Of a stretch of DNA of 64,000 nucleotides, positions 1 to 13,642 are shown in pieces (positions within the stretch are counted from its first letter, which is position 1; the number at the start of each line of letters is the position of its first letter). This DNA is from Chlamydoabsidia padenii (taxonomy: Eukaryota; Mucoromycota; Mucoromycetes; Mucorales; Cunninghamellaceae). The notes below the pieces were generated by a model that was not told where the DNA came from, ran no database searches, and saw only the letters and a program-made list of their open reading frames with translations. The stretch is from assembly GCA_025330725.1 (NCBI GenBank), contig JAIWND010000024.1, positions 186,001-250,000 of the forward strand. Reading direction: 5' to 3'. A program made the position numbers and the translations under genes.

Positions 1-413
1 AGAAAAAGGAGTGGTGGCAAAGATGAAGTATATAAAGAGAGAAAGAGAGAGAAAGGGACAGGCAGATTTTTAAAAAGAAAGTGTGTCTATGTGAGGGGGA
101 GAAAGGGGGGAAGATGTTAAGGGGAGATTGAGAAGAAGGAGAATGGTAAATGATTCGTGGATGACAAAGTGGAAGAAGAAGGAAAGAAAAATAAAAAAAA
201 AGGCAAGATCCAAATTTAAAAAAGTATCACATGCTGAATTTGACAGCGACAATTTATTTGAAATCCAGAAGAAGAAGAGTAAAGATCTATTCTATTAACT
301 ATATTATAAGGATGGAGGGAGGAAGGAAGGTCTGTTCATTTTAACAAATCAGCAAAGGCACTAAATTAAAAAAAAAAGAGTTAATTATAGGAGCCATTAC
401 ATAATAAAGATAC
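1..413. other. Intergenic, no gene seen
   Basis: Purine-rich on the plus strand, so pyrimidine-rich on the minus strand, as are leaders of genes in this window. It holds the 3' flank of the ArfGAP gene and probably the promoter or leader of a minus-strand gene lying beyond the left edge. The open frames here are low-complexity and carry no recognisable domain. Confidence 0.5.
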
Positions 414-1617
<1,204 letters not shown>

Positions 1618-1800
1618 TGGAGGAGAGTTGATGGGAAAAAAAAAAAAAAAAAGGATGAAGAAGGAAGGAAAAAAAAAAAAAGAGAGTCGACCTTTGTCGA
1701 TTTAAAATCACTCTGTGAGAGCGGGATTTCAATATTTTGGAAAGGGAGCCACAAGTCACCATATAATTACTCTTTTCCCTTTTCCCTTTAATTCACTTCC

Positions 1801-2929
1801 ATGCCTACATGTGTTGAATGTGGGACTTCGGTACAAGACTTGTATACTCAATACAGCAAAGATAATATACGACTGACTTCCTGTGTAAGTTTTACAAAAA
1901 AAAAAGAACACTTTTTTTTTGACAAACATTCATTACCTAGGACCATTGCCATCAGTTTGCGGACAAGTACATTGAATATGACTTTGTTATAATCTTTATT
2001 GATATGCTACTACTGAAACCTCAAGTTTATCGACACTTGTTGTTTAATAGGATATCACAAGCAGGTAGTGGTATTGAAGTAAGTAGTAAACATACTAAAT
2101 GTAAAACGCGTTAAACTTACCCTCTCTCTCTCTCTTTCAGTCTAACATTGTCCGGTTTGCTATCCTACTGATCTTGTTTGAAGTGTGTAGGTGGACTTTA
2201 TGCATGTATACAATTATTATTTTACTAACGATTTTTTTTTGTAGATATCAAATGGTTTCGACTGGAACGATGCTGCACTCTTTATGATTCCATATTCATT
2301 CAAAAGCCTCTTTATTACCAATATCTCTATATCCTTGCCTTGTGTATTTTTGGTAAGATGATAATAGGTATGATTTATGCATGTCTTTTTAACTTACATC
2401 CCCCCCTTCTATATAGAATTCTTGGTCTTCCATTGTTGTATATGTCTTACCTTAAAACTATACTTTCGGAATCATGATAGGATCATACGGTAATATACAC
2501 TTCCACCCTTCTCACTTGAAACGGATTCATACTGACATTTTACTCTTCCTTTAGGTATAACTACATCTCCATGGCATTGATTATCTCAAGTTTTGGTAAA
2601 ATGCTCTTGATCTTGATGGTGATTTGGGAATACGAACAATTGGAATACTCTTGGTTGGTTAGTTTAATCGTATTGGCATCTAATGTAGAGGCATTATCAG
2701 GTAAGATAGTAAAAAGTAATCATACACTTTTCATTAACAAAATATCTTTTGTTTTATTATTAAAAAAAATGTAGTATATCTTGATCTCTCTTATGCTAAA
2801 ACATTCGCGATTGTTGGTTTAGGTATCATCAGTCGTATCTTTGCCCAGCTTTTATTCCTCAAAACCACTTTTGTCGATATTGGATTGGACAATTCACCCT
2901 TTTTACGGACAAAATGGCTTAGTTTATGA
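1801..2929 (+). CDS. ARV1: ARV1-family lipid transport/homeostasis protein
   Basis: ER membrane protein needed for sterol and GPI-intermediate transport. The protein opens directly with the ARV1 zinc-ribbon: MPTCVECG at the N-terminus, then CDHC after the first splice (C4, C7 and a second C-x2-C near residues 28-31), followed by the typical [11 protein letters not shown]. Hydrophobic segments fill the rest, including the stretches around [19 protein letters not shown] and [19 protein letters not shown]. At least seven short exons are needed; introns are 50-80 nt. The frame ends at TGA 2927-2929 after FLRTKWLSL. It is divergent from the ArfGAP gene, with about 180 bp between starts, and convergent with NTA1. 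Confidence 0.88.
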
Positions 2930-3226
2930 TCCCCCCCCTCACCTCTGTATAGTTATTTTTTCCAGTTTTACCCATGATAAATTTAATAAAGATACCATCT
3001 ACATATGGTACACCTTGTTTTAATCAATACGTGGATTCAGGGTCTTTTTGCATTGGTCGGATTATTAAATGTTTAAATCCCGCTACTTCCCATTAACCTT
3101 TGGCGTATGTATGCTCCAAAGTAAACAAGTACAAATTGTCTTTAGTCTTTAGAGTATATACTATATACATTCAGATCATTATGAATCCAAGGGTAAAAGT
3201 TTTTTTTTTATTGAATATGCTATAAA
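2930..3226. other. Convergent 3' region of ARV1 and NTA1
   Basis: About 300 bp between two stop codons, AT-rich. It contains one exact CGGGRTTTNAA motif match on the minus strand (3072-3082) that cannot be a conventional promoter element for either neighbour. No further gene seen. Confidence 0.5.
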
Positions 3227-4498
3227 CTATGTATCTACAACTAATACACCTTCTACATCCCCTTTTATATAATCCAAAAGTTGCGCTTTCTTCGAATATG
3301 ACAAATCCAGGACAGAGCTACCACCAGCATACGTGACACCTATGTGAATAATCATCCAGTTAGCCCTTCCCACTCATTCTATTATTTCGCCAATTTACCT
3401 TTTTCAGAGCCAATACGATTACATGCCACGAATAAGGTATGGTGTATTTTGCCTTGATGATCAAATGACTGTCGCATCAAAGGCATAAGTCGAACTGCCC
3501 AGTAGTTTATAGTATCCATGACTGTATCATCGTCAATATCTTTTGTGCCTTTACTTTTCAACCAAGCCATACTGCATAATATGATGTTTGTCTTTGCATC
3601 CGAGTGATAATGTCCGAATTCAAAGTCGTAAAAGTCGGTTTTGAATTGATATGGGTTGATGTCCATACAGATGCCGAATCCAACCTGGAAAACAAAACAT
3701 CATCATCACATTAGTTTTGCGATTGATTTCTTCGTTATACTTACTTTTCCTAGTTCTGGTATATCGATAGTATCAAATCCAGGCCCTTCACTTGCCCATA
3801 ATTCATCTGTTTCATACAAGAAGGTTTTGCGATAAGTCTTGATCAGATTCCCTTGTCGATCGATAAAGCATTGACTGTTGTAACGTGTTATCTTGTCGTC
3901 GTTTACTATTCAATAATAATAATAATAAAAACACCTGTATTAGTCTTGGAGTCCCTCCCCCAATGCTTGTAGTATATACTTTGTTTTTCCGGGTATCCTA
4001 CCGCAACATAACAGGATAATCGTAGTGCTAAAAGGAGATGCGTGATGAGTATGTCTCTTTGCTCTAGTCCATTACTACTACTTACCTTGTTGCTTTGCCC
4101 AGGTCACTGATGGTCCATTATTTGTATCCTCCAAGTAAGGATCGATTTCCTCAATTGATTTGAAGACATAGCCTAAAATGGGTGGGTTAAAAAAAGAAAC
4201 CGTGGTTTAGTGCAAGCAATTGTCCATGTTGGTGTTAGATGATTTCATTACCAGTAAAGGCCATTTCTGGTAAAACAAGTATGTCAATATCACCAACTTT
4301 ATAACTGACAGAAAAAGAAGAGAGTGAGTTAACGAAACCTTTTTTCAGTTTCATACCTTACCTTTCCAATAGTTCATCGGCTTTGACCATGTTTTTTTGA
4401 CGATCACCCCAAACAGGATCAAACTGACAGCAAGCTAGTATAAACCATAACAAGTTAGTTCCTTGTTAAGTAGAGTTGTGCGAGTTACCAATTTTCAT
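3227..4498 (-). CDS. NTA1: Protein N-terminal asparagine/glutamine amidohydrolase
   Basis: Nitrilase-superfamily enzyme that deamidates N-terminal Asn/Gln in the Arg/N-degron pathway. The three nitrilase catalytic positions are visible: Glu in LVLPEMAFTGYVF, Lys in YRKTFLYETDELW and Cys in GFGICMDINPYQF. The phrase YETDELWASEGPGF and the C-terminal YAGGSSVLDLS fit Nta1 rather than plant-type nitrilases. Exon 1 encodes only MKI plus one base (10 nt), then an intron ending TACTAG leads to ACCQFDPVWGD. At least six exons. Ends at TAG 3227-3229 after GVLVVDT. A motif variant (CGGCATTTCAAA, 4582-4593) lies 85 bp upstream, next to a 33-nt poly(A) run on the plus strand. Confidence 0.9.
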
Positions 4499-4526
4499 AG
4501 TTGAAGAGGAAGAGGAGCGTGATTAG

Positions 4527-4559
<33 letters not shown>
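4527..4559 (+). repeat. Poly(A) tract, 33 nt
   Basis: Uninterrupted A run on the plus strand, about 30 bp upstream of the NTA1 start, so a poly(T) in the NTA1 leader. Confidence 0.95.
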
Positions 4560-4561
<2 letters not shown>

Positions 4562-4599
4562 GAAAAAGAAAAGACCGCTATCGGCATTTCAAATTGCCA

Positions 4600-5160
4600 C
4601 AGTTTCACATAAAAAAGAGGTGACAGGTTTTTGCATTGACAGGTGGAAAATGATACTATATACAAGAAAAAGTAAACATTCACGGCGGAAAACCCTTTGC
4701 ATAAAGTATGGGTGAACCATCATCGGATCGGTTGATAGTTTGAGCTGAATGGGAGTACCCGTACTAATATCAGAGTGAGTAATCATTAGTGCGAGCACAA
4801 CAAAGACCATACTGTTAATCTAGACCAGCGATCACTGACACCTATCTATAAAGGATGTTACACGGTCATCAATTAACTCGAGTTCAATGATTGGTATTTG
4901 GGTAGCGAAATAGTCTCCATTTCCTAACGGTGTTTCAAATGTTGGGATAAGAAAAAAAAAGTGAGATTGTTCATTAGATGCGAATGCTGCACAATACAAA
5001 CAGGCAGAGAAAATAAAACAAAATGTTCAATCAGTTACTGTTTGTTTTCGTATGTTTGGCATCGACCATATAGGATCATTGAGAACAAAAGTCGATGATG
5101 ACTTTGTATAATCATCCTTAATCGCATGAACTACAACCAAGTTTTGAATCGGCGTTTGAA
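4600..5160 (-). pseudogene. Unidentified coding-like relic
   Basis: Three minus-strand patches look coding but do not form a complete gene. Downstream-most, a patch at about 4690-4770 reads TGTPIQLKLSTDPMMVHPY and joins cleanly across a GT...TAG intron (about 78 nt, with CTAAT and TACTCAC near its end) to a patch at about 4850-4935 containing GNGDYFATQIPIIELELIDD. A third patch at about 5040-5160 contains LVVVHAIKDDYTKSSSTFVL. The second and third patches do not join in frame, no start codon fits, and both ends abut the promoters of the NTA1 and kelch genes. The family is not recognised. It may be a truncated gene remnant or antisense chance; coding-like phrasing over two spliceable patches favours a remnant. 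Confidence 0.35.
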
Positions 5161-5310
5161 GTGACGAGTAGATCCTTTTTTAATTTCTTTGTTCCTGCCC
5201 TCCCCTTTTTCTGTTTCTCTTTCACTTTCTTCCCATCTCTTTTATACAAATTCTAGATATCTCTCTCTTCCTTCCCCGTAAAGTGTTCTGTGAACATTCG
5301 CCTATCATCT

Positions 5311-6859
5311 ATGATTTCACTCCCTTGTCTACTACTTGTCATACTGACCATCACTTTCACCACGGTGGATGCCTATTTTTATGTGCCCAATTTTATGAGC
5401 ACCTTGCCATTTGGAGGTGGTATGGCTACAGCAAAACGAAACAACTCGATGATCTTGTTTGGTGGTGAAACCGATTCGAATGCATTCGCCACAACTCTTT
5501 ATGAATTGACACAAAACGATAATGAATTTACATGGAAAAAGCTGCCCCAAAACAATACTGCTCAAGGTACTGTTTATGCTCAAGCCATTGTCTCTCAAGA
5601 TCAATCAAGCTTGCTGGTGATGGGTGGTCAGGGGAACTTTACTACCAACTCGACCCTGTCTGCCAATGTCACGACGTTGCCCTTGCAGTTACAACTTTAC
5701 CACTTTGCTTCCGCCAGCTGGTCAACACCTACTTTTCCTAACACTGCCGTGCCCAACAATCGTAAACTCTTTAGTGCCACCTACAGTTCTTCTACCAACA
5801 AGGTATATATTTATGGAGGCGCATCGGATCAACAGAATGTATACAATGATCTTTGGGTGATGGATGGGGACACATTGACCTTTAATCAACTGACACCTTA
5901 TTATGCTCGGTATGGACATACTGGTTCTCTGACTAGGTAAGTCAAGGTTACTCGCCTGGTAGGGGATGGTACTAAAAAAAAAAAAATCTTTATACTAGTG
6001 ACGGCAAACTGGTGATCATTGGTGGCTCGATTAACACTAATGGTAAAAGCAGCTTGGCTTCTATGAACCAATTGACTGTCTATGATACATCCTCCAATAC
6101 TTGGTCCATTGTCCCAACCACAGGCAACATCCCTTCTCCACGAAGCGATCATAGCGCTGTCATTAGTAAGTCTAAAAATAAATTCAAATACCGACGATCG
6201 GCGGTTCATCTTTTTTAACTTTATCTTTTTTGTCAACCTTTTTCCTTCTCCCAACAATTAGCTTCCGATGACAAGATTATTATCTTGGGTGGTACGTACT
6301 TTTGGTTTTGAAAACACTAAAGCATTACTGCCATCATGTTTTACTAACACACTCTCTCCTTTTTTTATTTGAAACGATAGGCGATAGCGATTCTCTGCCT
6401 CGTGACAAGCAATTCACGAGATCGGTAGCCATCTTGGACACAAAAACCTGGACATGGACGATTCCTACCATGAAAGGTATTCTTCCCTCCTCTCGATCAT
6501 ATGCAAGTGCTGCTATTCTTGATGACAAACATGTCACTTTTGCTTTTGGTAAAGAATGGGAAAACTCGATGCTATTATTGTCAATACTGATCCTCTCTTT
6601 TATTGTTATAGGCTCTGCTCTGAATGTCCAATACAATGATATTAATGTGATGGATATTACCACCAACTCTTGGCTTCAATCTTTTGGTGGTGGTGGTGAT
6701 GACACTTCAAGCTCGTTTGGTCTATCCACAGGTGTCATTGTTGGTGTCACGATTGCTTGTGTTGTCTTGCTGATCATCATTTTATTCCTCCTCTACAAGT
6801 TTCAAGCTTATGTCCGGTTTATTATCACTCGAGTTCACTCTGATATCTGGAAACCAAGG

Positions 6860-6893
<34 letters not shown>

Positions 6894-8382
6894 AAACAAG
6901 TATTGGAATGACTCAAACTTTTTATTTGTTACTTTTAAGATCTGGTGAACCTATTTGGGCGGAAACATGTCGTATTGTCTTTCAAGTCTTCTTCCTCTTT
7001 ATCTTTACTATGTTTTTGGTCTTTGTCATCAAGCAAGTGATTGACAGTCCTAATGTGACCCAACGTATTGAAACCGCTGCTGCTCAAGTGGATTCTCCTG
7101 GTAAGTTTGGAATACCATCACTGATAAACATACTCATTTTTTTTCTTTTCTCTTAACAGATGTCCGCTTTTGCTTTGATGGATACAATGTTAATACTGCC
7201 AATCCTAACGATTCTAACAATCCTGGTATTGCATGCCAAACCGACGTTGGATACTCGTGTAATGATTATGTCAAACCTTTGGATATGTCAGTCTTCTCTC
7301 CCATCTTCACTGATCACCTAGGCAATGTACAATGCTATCTCTTCCGTGCACCAAACAACTTTAAACTGGCATCAACTTCGGGGGAAAACAACGGATCACG
7401 GTTGATTTTTACAATGTATGGTGACCAATCCATCACAGCCGGCCGTATTCATGTCTCTGTTTACCCCAAGGCTATGGATCCCAACGCTTATATCTATGGT
7501 ATCAATGACGACACTCCTGTGCTTTTGGATCAAGCAACCGTACTCGATTGGCAAAACGACGAACGAAATGATGTGGTAGCAACCAACATTTACTCGGTCC
7601 AACCCTTCACCTACAGTGCGCTCTCGTATGAAATTGCTAATCATCGTTATTTGCAAGATGTGGGATGGAACTATGTGGGCTTCTTACCTATTGCTAACAA
7701 CACACCGGAAATCACCAGCCACTTTCGACAAGAGGCGCCTAATCCTAAATACACAATGAGCCATCCTGATCTTGGTGTCATTGCCGTCTCACCTACAGCT
7801 TTTACCGACATTGTGGATCGTGAAGTCAAGATGTACACTTTATTGAACGCACTTGGTTTTGTGGGTGGTATCTTTGGTCTCTTGATTGCCGTGCAAGCGT
7901 GGTTGTTTGGTTTCCGTCCTCGTAGTCCTTGGGGTGTGGTCCACCGATGGTCGATGGGTGATATGAAACGATCCCTGTTGCGTGGCCTGCAAACTAAATT
8001 CAAGACCGAAGCTGGTATTCCCTTGGTACATCCTGTCCACAAACGGTTCAGCAACAACAATGACTTTGACAGTAATGAGTCCGAAACCCAACGCATCAGT
8101 CGGGTGGAAGAACGTATGCAGGTCATGGAGTTGCTCTTCAAGGCTTACTATATGGACGATGAAGTCTTCCGATCCCTCGATGATGCCAACAAGTCAGCTC
8201 CTCCTCCTGGTTACGATCAATCGCCTCCTCTCTTTTCGGATTCTGAAAAGACAGGAGTTGCCATCAGTTTGGAACCATCTTCTGGCCGTCGGCTCTCTCA
8301 TATGGTTAATCGCCGCAACAGTGGGAACAGCGACTCTACCTCTCACCATCATTTGACCGGATCAAGTGATAATGTCCAATGA
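5311..8382 (+). CDS. Kelch-repeat membrane protein
   Basis: Predicted secreted/membrane protein of 873 aa from seven exons (5311-5936, 5999-6165, 6262-6291, 6381-6548, 6612-6858, 6940-7100, 7160-8382). The first in-frame ATG gives a clear signal peptide (MISLPCLLLVILTITF) and is preferred over an upstream GTG. Residues about 30-370 carry kelch-type blades (ILFGGETD, LLVMGGQG, KVYIYGGASD, LVIIGGS), with many N-glycosylation sequons. A TM helix follows (GVIVGVTIACVVLLIIILFL), then a second hydrophobic segment (FFLFIFTMFLVFVIKQV), an extracytosolic-looking region and a third TM (NALGFVGGIFGLLIAV). The Ser/Pro-rich tail ends in repeated SGNS-like sequence. Function unknown; probably surface or endomembrane. 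Intron 5 contains a (TA)n run. A polyadenylation-type AATAAA lies near 8501. Confidence 0.85.
6862..6890 (+). repeat. (TA)n microsatellite in intron
   Basis: About 14 TA units just inside the donor of the fifth intron of the kelch gene. Confidence 0.9.
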
Positions 8383-8860
8383 TATGGGATTTATCATTAC
8401 CATCTAATAGATACACACTTTTTTTATTTATTTATTTTTATTATCATTAGCATCATCATCACTATCCTTCTCTCCCCCTTTTGTTTATACTTACAAAACC
8501 AAATAAAGATATCATTTATAGTCACATGCAATCAGATTCTGTATATATAATAAAGAATAGTTTATGCTACCATGTCGTCGAACCTTTTATATTTGAAATC
8601 CCGCTTACCCCTGAAATCGTAGAATCGAAGACACTGGAAACCTAAACCATGACAGTGCCTCTTTGCTTACGAATCAATTTAAACCCCCGTTACCCAACTT
8701 GAAGATGTTTATAGACAAAGTGTTCCTTGTAACAAGAGTTTTATTTAATGAATAACAAAATATGATATGTTTTATATACAAAATGTATAATATAAAGTAA
8801 ATATGATATAAAAGGTGAAGGGGAGTAAAACCAATAAAAGAGAGGGGAATCCTAATCCAA
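8383..8860. other. Convergent 3' region
   Basis: AT-rich space between the kelch and RIB3 stop codons. It contains an exact motif match on the minus strand (8593-8603) although no start codon is near. No gene seen. Confidence 0.5.
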
Positions 8861-9714
8861 TTAGACACCAGTACCGGCCATTCGATGTTTGTAAGCAATC
8901 AAGTCCTTGATAGTGATCATCTTGATTCCATGTTTCTTTGCAAAGGCAAAACAATCATCACGCCGAGCCATACTTCCGGAAAGATCATCTTCTTTTACCA
9001 GTTCACCAATACATGCGACAGGGGGTAACTGAGCCAATTGACAGAGATCGACGCCTGCTTCGGTATGCCCAAATCGTGCAAATGTACCACCCGGCACGGC
9101 CCGTAAAGGAAGAATATGACCTGGTCGAGAAAAGTCTTGGGGAAGTACAGTAGGATCAGCGAGTTTTCGACATGTCAATGCCCGGTCGTGTGCTGAGATC
9201 CCCGTGGTGGTTCCATGAGCATAGTCCACCGAGATGGTATAAGCCGTTCGCATCAGTTCAGTGTTTTTGGGTACCATCAATGGTAATGACAATTCATCCA
9301 AACGTTCACCTGTCGTTGGGACACAGATATAGCCACTAAACCGATCGCCCCCCCCACAAAGGTGTTGTTAGTATAAAAGTTGTTTATTGTCCCCACCTCC
9401 TATCACCTTTTTACTTGATATGACTTACCTCGAGTATTTGATCAGGAAAGCCATTTGTTCCGTGGTGACTTTCTCGGCAGCAATAATCAGATCACCTTCG
9501 TTTTCCCGGTCTTCGTTGTCCATTACAATAACAAACTGATTGGCAGCTAAAGTTAAAAAGAAGAGTAAAGTCATCATGTCCTCATCAGTGGTCCATCCCC
9601 CTTCCACCCCCCTAACTGTTTTTTTATTTTGTCGTTTCCGTTTTTCAACTTACCAAAGTCCTCGAGAGCTTCTTCTACAGAGTTAAATTCAGGTTCGTTA
9701 TACTTTTGTTGCAT
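8861..9714 (-). CDS. RIB3: 3,4-dihydroxy-2-butanone 4-phosphate synthase
   Basis: Riboflavin biosynthesis enzyme: converts ribulose 5-phosphate to 3,4-dihydroxy-2-butanone 4-phosphate and formate. Three exons (9714-9654, 9546-9429, 9335-8861) give 217 aa, the normal length of a monofunctional RibB. Signature elements are all present: [12 protein letters not shown] with the acidic loop, [33 protein letters not shown], the conserved [10 protein letters not shown] and the [12 protein letters not shown] block. The start at 9714 gives [10 protein letters not shown], a short lead-in to SVEEAL; a longer upstream frame is low-complexity and rejected. A motif copy (9889-9899) lies 175 bp upstream. Confidence 0.95.
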
Positions 9715-10719
9715 GGTGTTGATCGGGTGAGACAATAGATATAAAATGTGGAGAAGGAAGAAAGAAAAAAAAAAAAGGTAAGAGAGGAAGGAAAACAAGG
9801 GAGGTGGAGAAAAAATAAAGGAGAGGGAAAATGACAGGCCGCCACCACACATCTATAATCGCTTACTTTTTGCTGACACATGAAATTTCGGGGTTTGAAT
9901 CTATTTCCCCCACAACGAAAAAGGAGCTTATATCAGGTTATCCAATACAATGTGTCCTTACTCTGAATAGTTGAATCATGGTTCTGATTTTGCTTGATCT
10001 ATAAGTCTGATGACATGTACCATTTCACATGATTCCCTTACTATTGATTGAAGCATTATGATAATAAAATAACATCAATTTTAATTGTAAACGTACCATT
10101 GTCTATATTGAAATGTAGCTTTTATGCTTTATAAGTATTGGGTCATCATGCAAGAAATGGGCCGTTTAAAACCCGACATTCTGAGTCGTATTTCGCTATT
10201 TCTGGAAAGTTTTTAAAGTTGTCCTACTTTATGAACCAAAGTAGCTATGACTTTCATCTCTATGTGATCTGTAAACTTTAGTTTTCGGAGACATACCCCT
10301 GAATCAATTAGTAGTACAGTAAAGCTTGAGCAATTTTTGCTCGAAAGAGGAATACTTGGCATAAAAGTACTAGGGCGGAACGGCGGATGTTTAAATATTA
10401 TGGGGCAGATTAGTACCAAGGTATCATCGTACTATCGAATCGGTGTAAACAAGGTGAAAGCAAGGAATGCATGAGGAGGGGACAAGTTCTGTGCCCGCTT
10501 TGCTGGACAGTGCACTTCGGGATTTGAATTTTAAACGAATTTAGACCGTATAAAAAGTAGAATGAATCATGCGGGCCTGCTTCTGAAATCGACAAGTGTA
10601 TAAAGTTTTAGCTGATCATCATTTCAATTCTTGATATAAAAATTAGAATTATTTTTTTTCTCTCTCTCTTTCTTTTTTTTTTTTTTTTGAAACAACTCAC
10701 CTTTAACTAAGACTCTAAT
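9715..10719. other. Divergent promoter region RIB3/P450
   Basis: One kilobase between divergent starts. Two exact or near motif copies (9889-9899 and 10518-10528, plus a one-base variant at 10165-10175) and a pyrimidine-rich leader just before the P450 start. Short minus-strand frames at 10213-10595 carry no recognisable domain; I treat them as noise. Confidence 0.5.
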
Positions 10720-12904
10720 ATGTTTGATCTCAAGTACTTTAACGCCAAAATGAATCAGCAGCTGGTGGTTGCTTCAACTGTCACATTAGCTACAGGGCTC
10801 TGTGTCTATTATGCTTTACAATCATCCAAAAAGAAGGCTTTAAATGATGAATCAATATATAACAAGATCCCAGTACCAAAAGCAGGCATTCCGTATTTTG
10901 GTGTGTAGCTGGTTCTTGTCCCTACGTGTCGGGATTTCAATTTCGCTTTTTATTTTGATAAACTCATCACTCTTTCTTCTTCCTTCTCAGGTCATCTTTT
11001 CTCACTTGGTGAACTACCAGGGAATACAGTAACGGAATGGAATAAAGAATTAGGTAATATAGGATAATATAATACCAATGGTACTTTAACTCGACTCTCC
11101 TTTAGGACCGATAATTCAACTCGATATGGGTCATCAGACTTGGATTGTGTTTACTGATCCTATACTGGCTCAAGAAGTCTTTATGGCCCATGGTGCTGTG
11201 ACATCAGATAGACCCCCTCATACCTTTTTCAACTACTTTAGTCATGGTGGCATGTAAGTACATGACAGGACAAAAACACTGAAATGATAACTAACAAACT
11301 CTTTTTACTCTCACAGCGGGGTTGTCTTCTCGAACGCCAACAAGAACTGGAAGAAATCAAGAACGGCAGTATTATCAGTACTAGCTCCTAATCGAGTCAA
11401 GCAGTTCACCAATCTATTGGCATATGAAGCGGACACTATGGTGGAACAACTCGTTGAACGGAGTTTACTTAACGGTCAACTGGATCCTCTGAAGACTATC
11501 AACGCCGGTGCTTTAAATGTGATTTTGACTGTGGTCTTTGGCAAACGGGTCTATTCTACTGATGATCCATTTCTCAAGGTAAGGAGTGGGAATAGATATA
11601 TAAAAAGATACTCAACTTTTATTACATATAGGAACTGATGGCATATATTGAACCCACTTTGAAATATGCTGGTATAGAAGGATCATTATCACAATACGAT
11701 CCTGCCTTTAGCTTGTTGGATTCTCTCTTTGGAAAAAAACGCATCTTTGAAAACTTTATCTTGAATGTGCGTGATCCACTCTTTCGGCGATTGATTAGGG
11801 AAGCTATGGCAAGTGACAAGGATTGTTTGGCAAAGGACTTTGTAGGACAGGATTTTAGTGAACTGGATCTTATCGTAATGTTATGTAAGTATCAAACCAA
11901 AAAAAAAAAAAAAAAAAAGAGCATCATCATCACCACTTTAACTCTACTCTCTCTCTCTCTCTCTTTCTCTTATTTTTTGACTTGTGAATGGTGATAGCTG
12001 ATCTTGTAGCTGCTGGTACCGACACTATATCTGTTACTCTGTCCTGGATTGTAGTTATTCTCTCCCATCATCCTCAAGTACAAGAAAAAATAGGTGCAGA
12101 AATTGATGCTTTTGTTTATGCTAATGGTCGTCTACCAACGTTTGAAGAACGTGATCAAGTGCCTTATTTGATATGTGTCCAAAAAGAATGCATGCGATAT
12201 CGACACACAACAGCATTTGGTTTACCTCATATCACAAAAGAAGATGGTAAATTCACAAAAAAACCCCAATTGTATACTTGCTAACAAGCTTGTTTTATTT
12301 TTACTAGTTGTCGTTCGTGATTACTTGTTTCCTAAAGGAACTGTATTACTTGCTAACATGAAAGGTATGCATATGAATCCAGAATTTTATCCCGATCCAG
12401 AAACATTCAAGCCGGAACGATATTTGGACAACACACGAACAATGTCAGCATCAGCAAATGGAAATGTCAATAATAGGGATCACTTTAACTTTGGATTCGG
12501 AAGGTAAAATGGATAACATACTACTTTATAAAATGATTCTAAATCTCTATTCTTTTGATTAACATAGACGAATTTGCCCAGGTATCCACTTGGTAAGGAA
12601 CACATATATACTGTCTATCCCTCCCCCCCCAAAAAAAACATTACTTGTACTAACAAATTGTTATTTCCCATATCAAAACTAGGCCGAAGTCGAAATGTAT
12701 TATATCCTTGTACGAATCTTTGGTCGATGTGTCATTGCCCCTCCTTTGGACTCTAATGGAATTGAAATCCCGATTGATCTTGACGCTGCTCGAAATTCAG
12801 GGGTCGTCATCTCTCCAGCTCCATTTGAAATGCGGTTTCTTCCTCGTAATAATTCTCCTTTGAAAGCAACACGAAAAATCTCTTCCTTTCTCCCTTTAGC
12901 ATAG
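10720..12904 (+). CDS. Cytochrome P450 monooxygenase
   Basis: ER-anchored heme-thiolate monooxygenase. An N-terminal hydrophobic anchor (VVASTVTLATGLCVYYAL) is followed by a Pro-containing hinge (KIPVPKAGIPYFG). The I-helix reads DLVAAGTDTISVTLSW (the A-G-T-D-T motif). The K-helix position reads QKECMRYRH, where the expected ExxR is present as E-C-M-R. The PERF-like element is FKPERYLD. The heme loop is FGFGRRICPG with the Cys ligand. The gene has at least nine exons with short introns; intron 1 carries an exact motif copy (10930-10940). The substrate cannot be told from sequence. Family assignment beyond P450 is not attempted. The motif at 10518-10528 lies about 200 bp upstream. Confidence 0.92.
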
Positions 12905-13642
12905 TATGTATTAATTACCTTTACTATTAGTACCAGTATTACATATTTGTTGATTAATTAATAAAAGCCTTAGTGTTGTTATATTGATGTTTGCCTAATG
13001 TATAATCTTTCACGGGGAAAACTTTTTTTAATACATGTGTCTATCTAGATTCCGACTCTTCGGATTCTCCCCCTGTCTGAATTTCAATTTCACATTGTCC
13101 CAAATAAAAAGTCACCCAGTCCCAAATCAAAATGACGGTGTACCAATTTCAAGTTTAAATACTGTATATAAAAGTAATCTGCTGGATTCCGACGGAACGG
13201 AATACCCGCTTGATCCCGATGCTGGATCTACCTCATATCATGTTATATGTTTATTTGTTTGTAGATTAGATTTTCCTTTCGACATGATATGTTAAAGCAC
13301 CCCCTTTTTTTTAAAAAAACATCTTTGTATCTTTGCTTTTGCATTGATCGGGGTTCAAAACAACGCCACAATGTGGAAATCACAAAGAGAAGTATGCGCA
13401 TTTATAATAATCTTTATTATTTTATGTTTATAATTGTGTGTAAGTAAACTAAATTATACTACATATGCAAGGAGGCAAAGGGTACAAAGGATGTATACAG
13501 AAGAGCAAAAGCAAAAAAAAAGGGGGAGTTTGAATAGCTATATACAGTGGGAGTAGGGATTGTAAGAGATTAAGTATATAAGAGGTCACAAGGTAAAATG
13601 CAACTACTTGTAAGTAATCGAGAAAGAGAGAATTCATGATAG
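12905..13642. other. P450 3' flank with possible P450 C-terminal fragment
   Basis: After the P450 stop the plus strand at about 13178-13240 reads LLDSDGTEYPLDPDAGS, which parallels PLDSNGIEIPIDLDAARNSG near the end of the intact P450. No heme loop or upstream exons are visible, so at best this is a scrap of a tandem copy. The rest is AT-rich and contains the ERD1 3' end. Confidence 0.3.

Noticed and set aside
6334..6666. Minus-strand 110-aa frame across the kelch gene
   Set aside because: Spans kelch exons and introns on the opposite strand; shadow of real coding sequence.
12762..12772. Motif copy TTGAAATCCCG as a regulatory site
   Set aside because: It lies in P450 coding sequence (codons for E-I-P-I), so as a single case it may be chance; kept in the count only.
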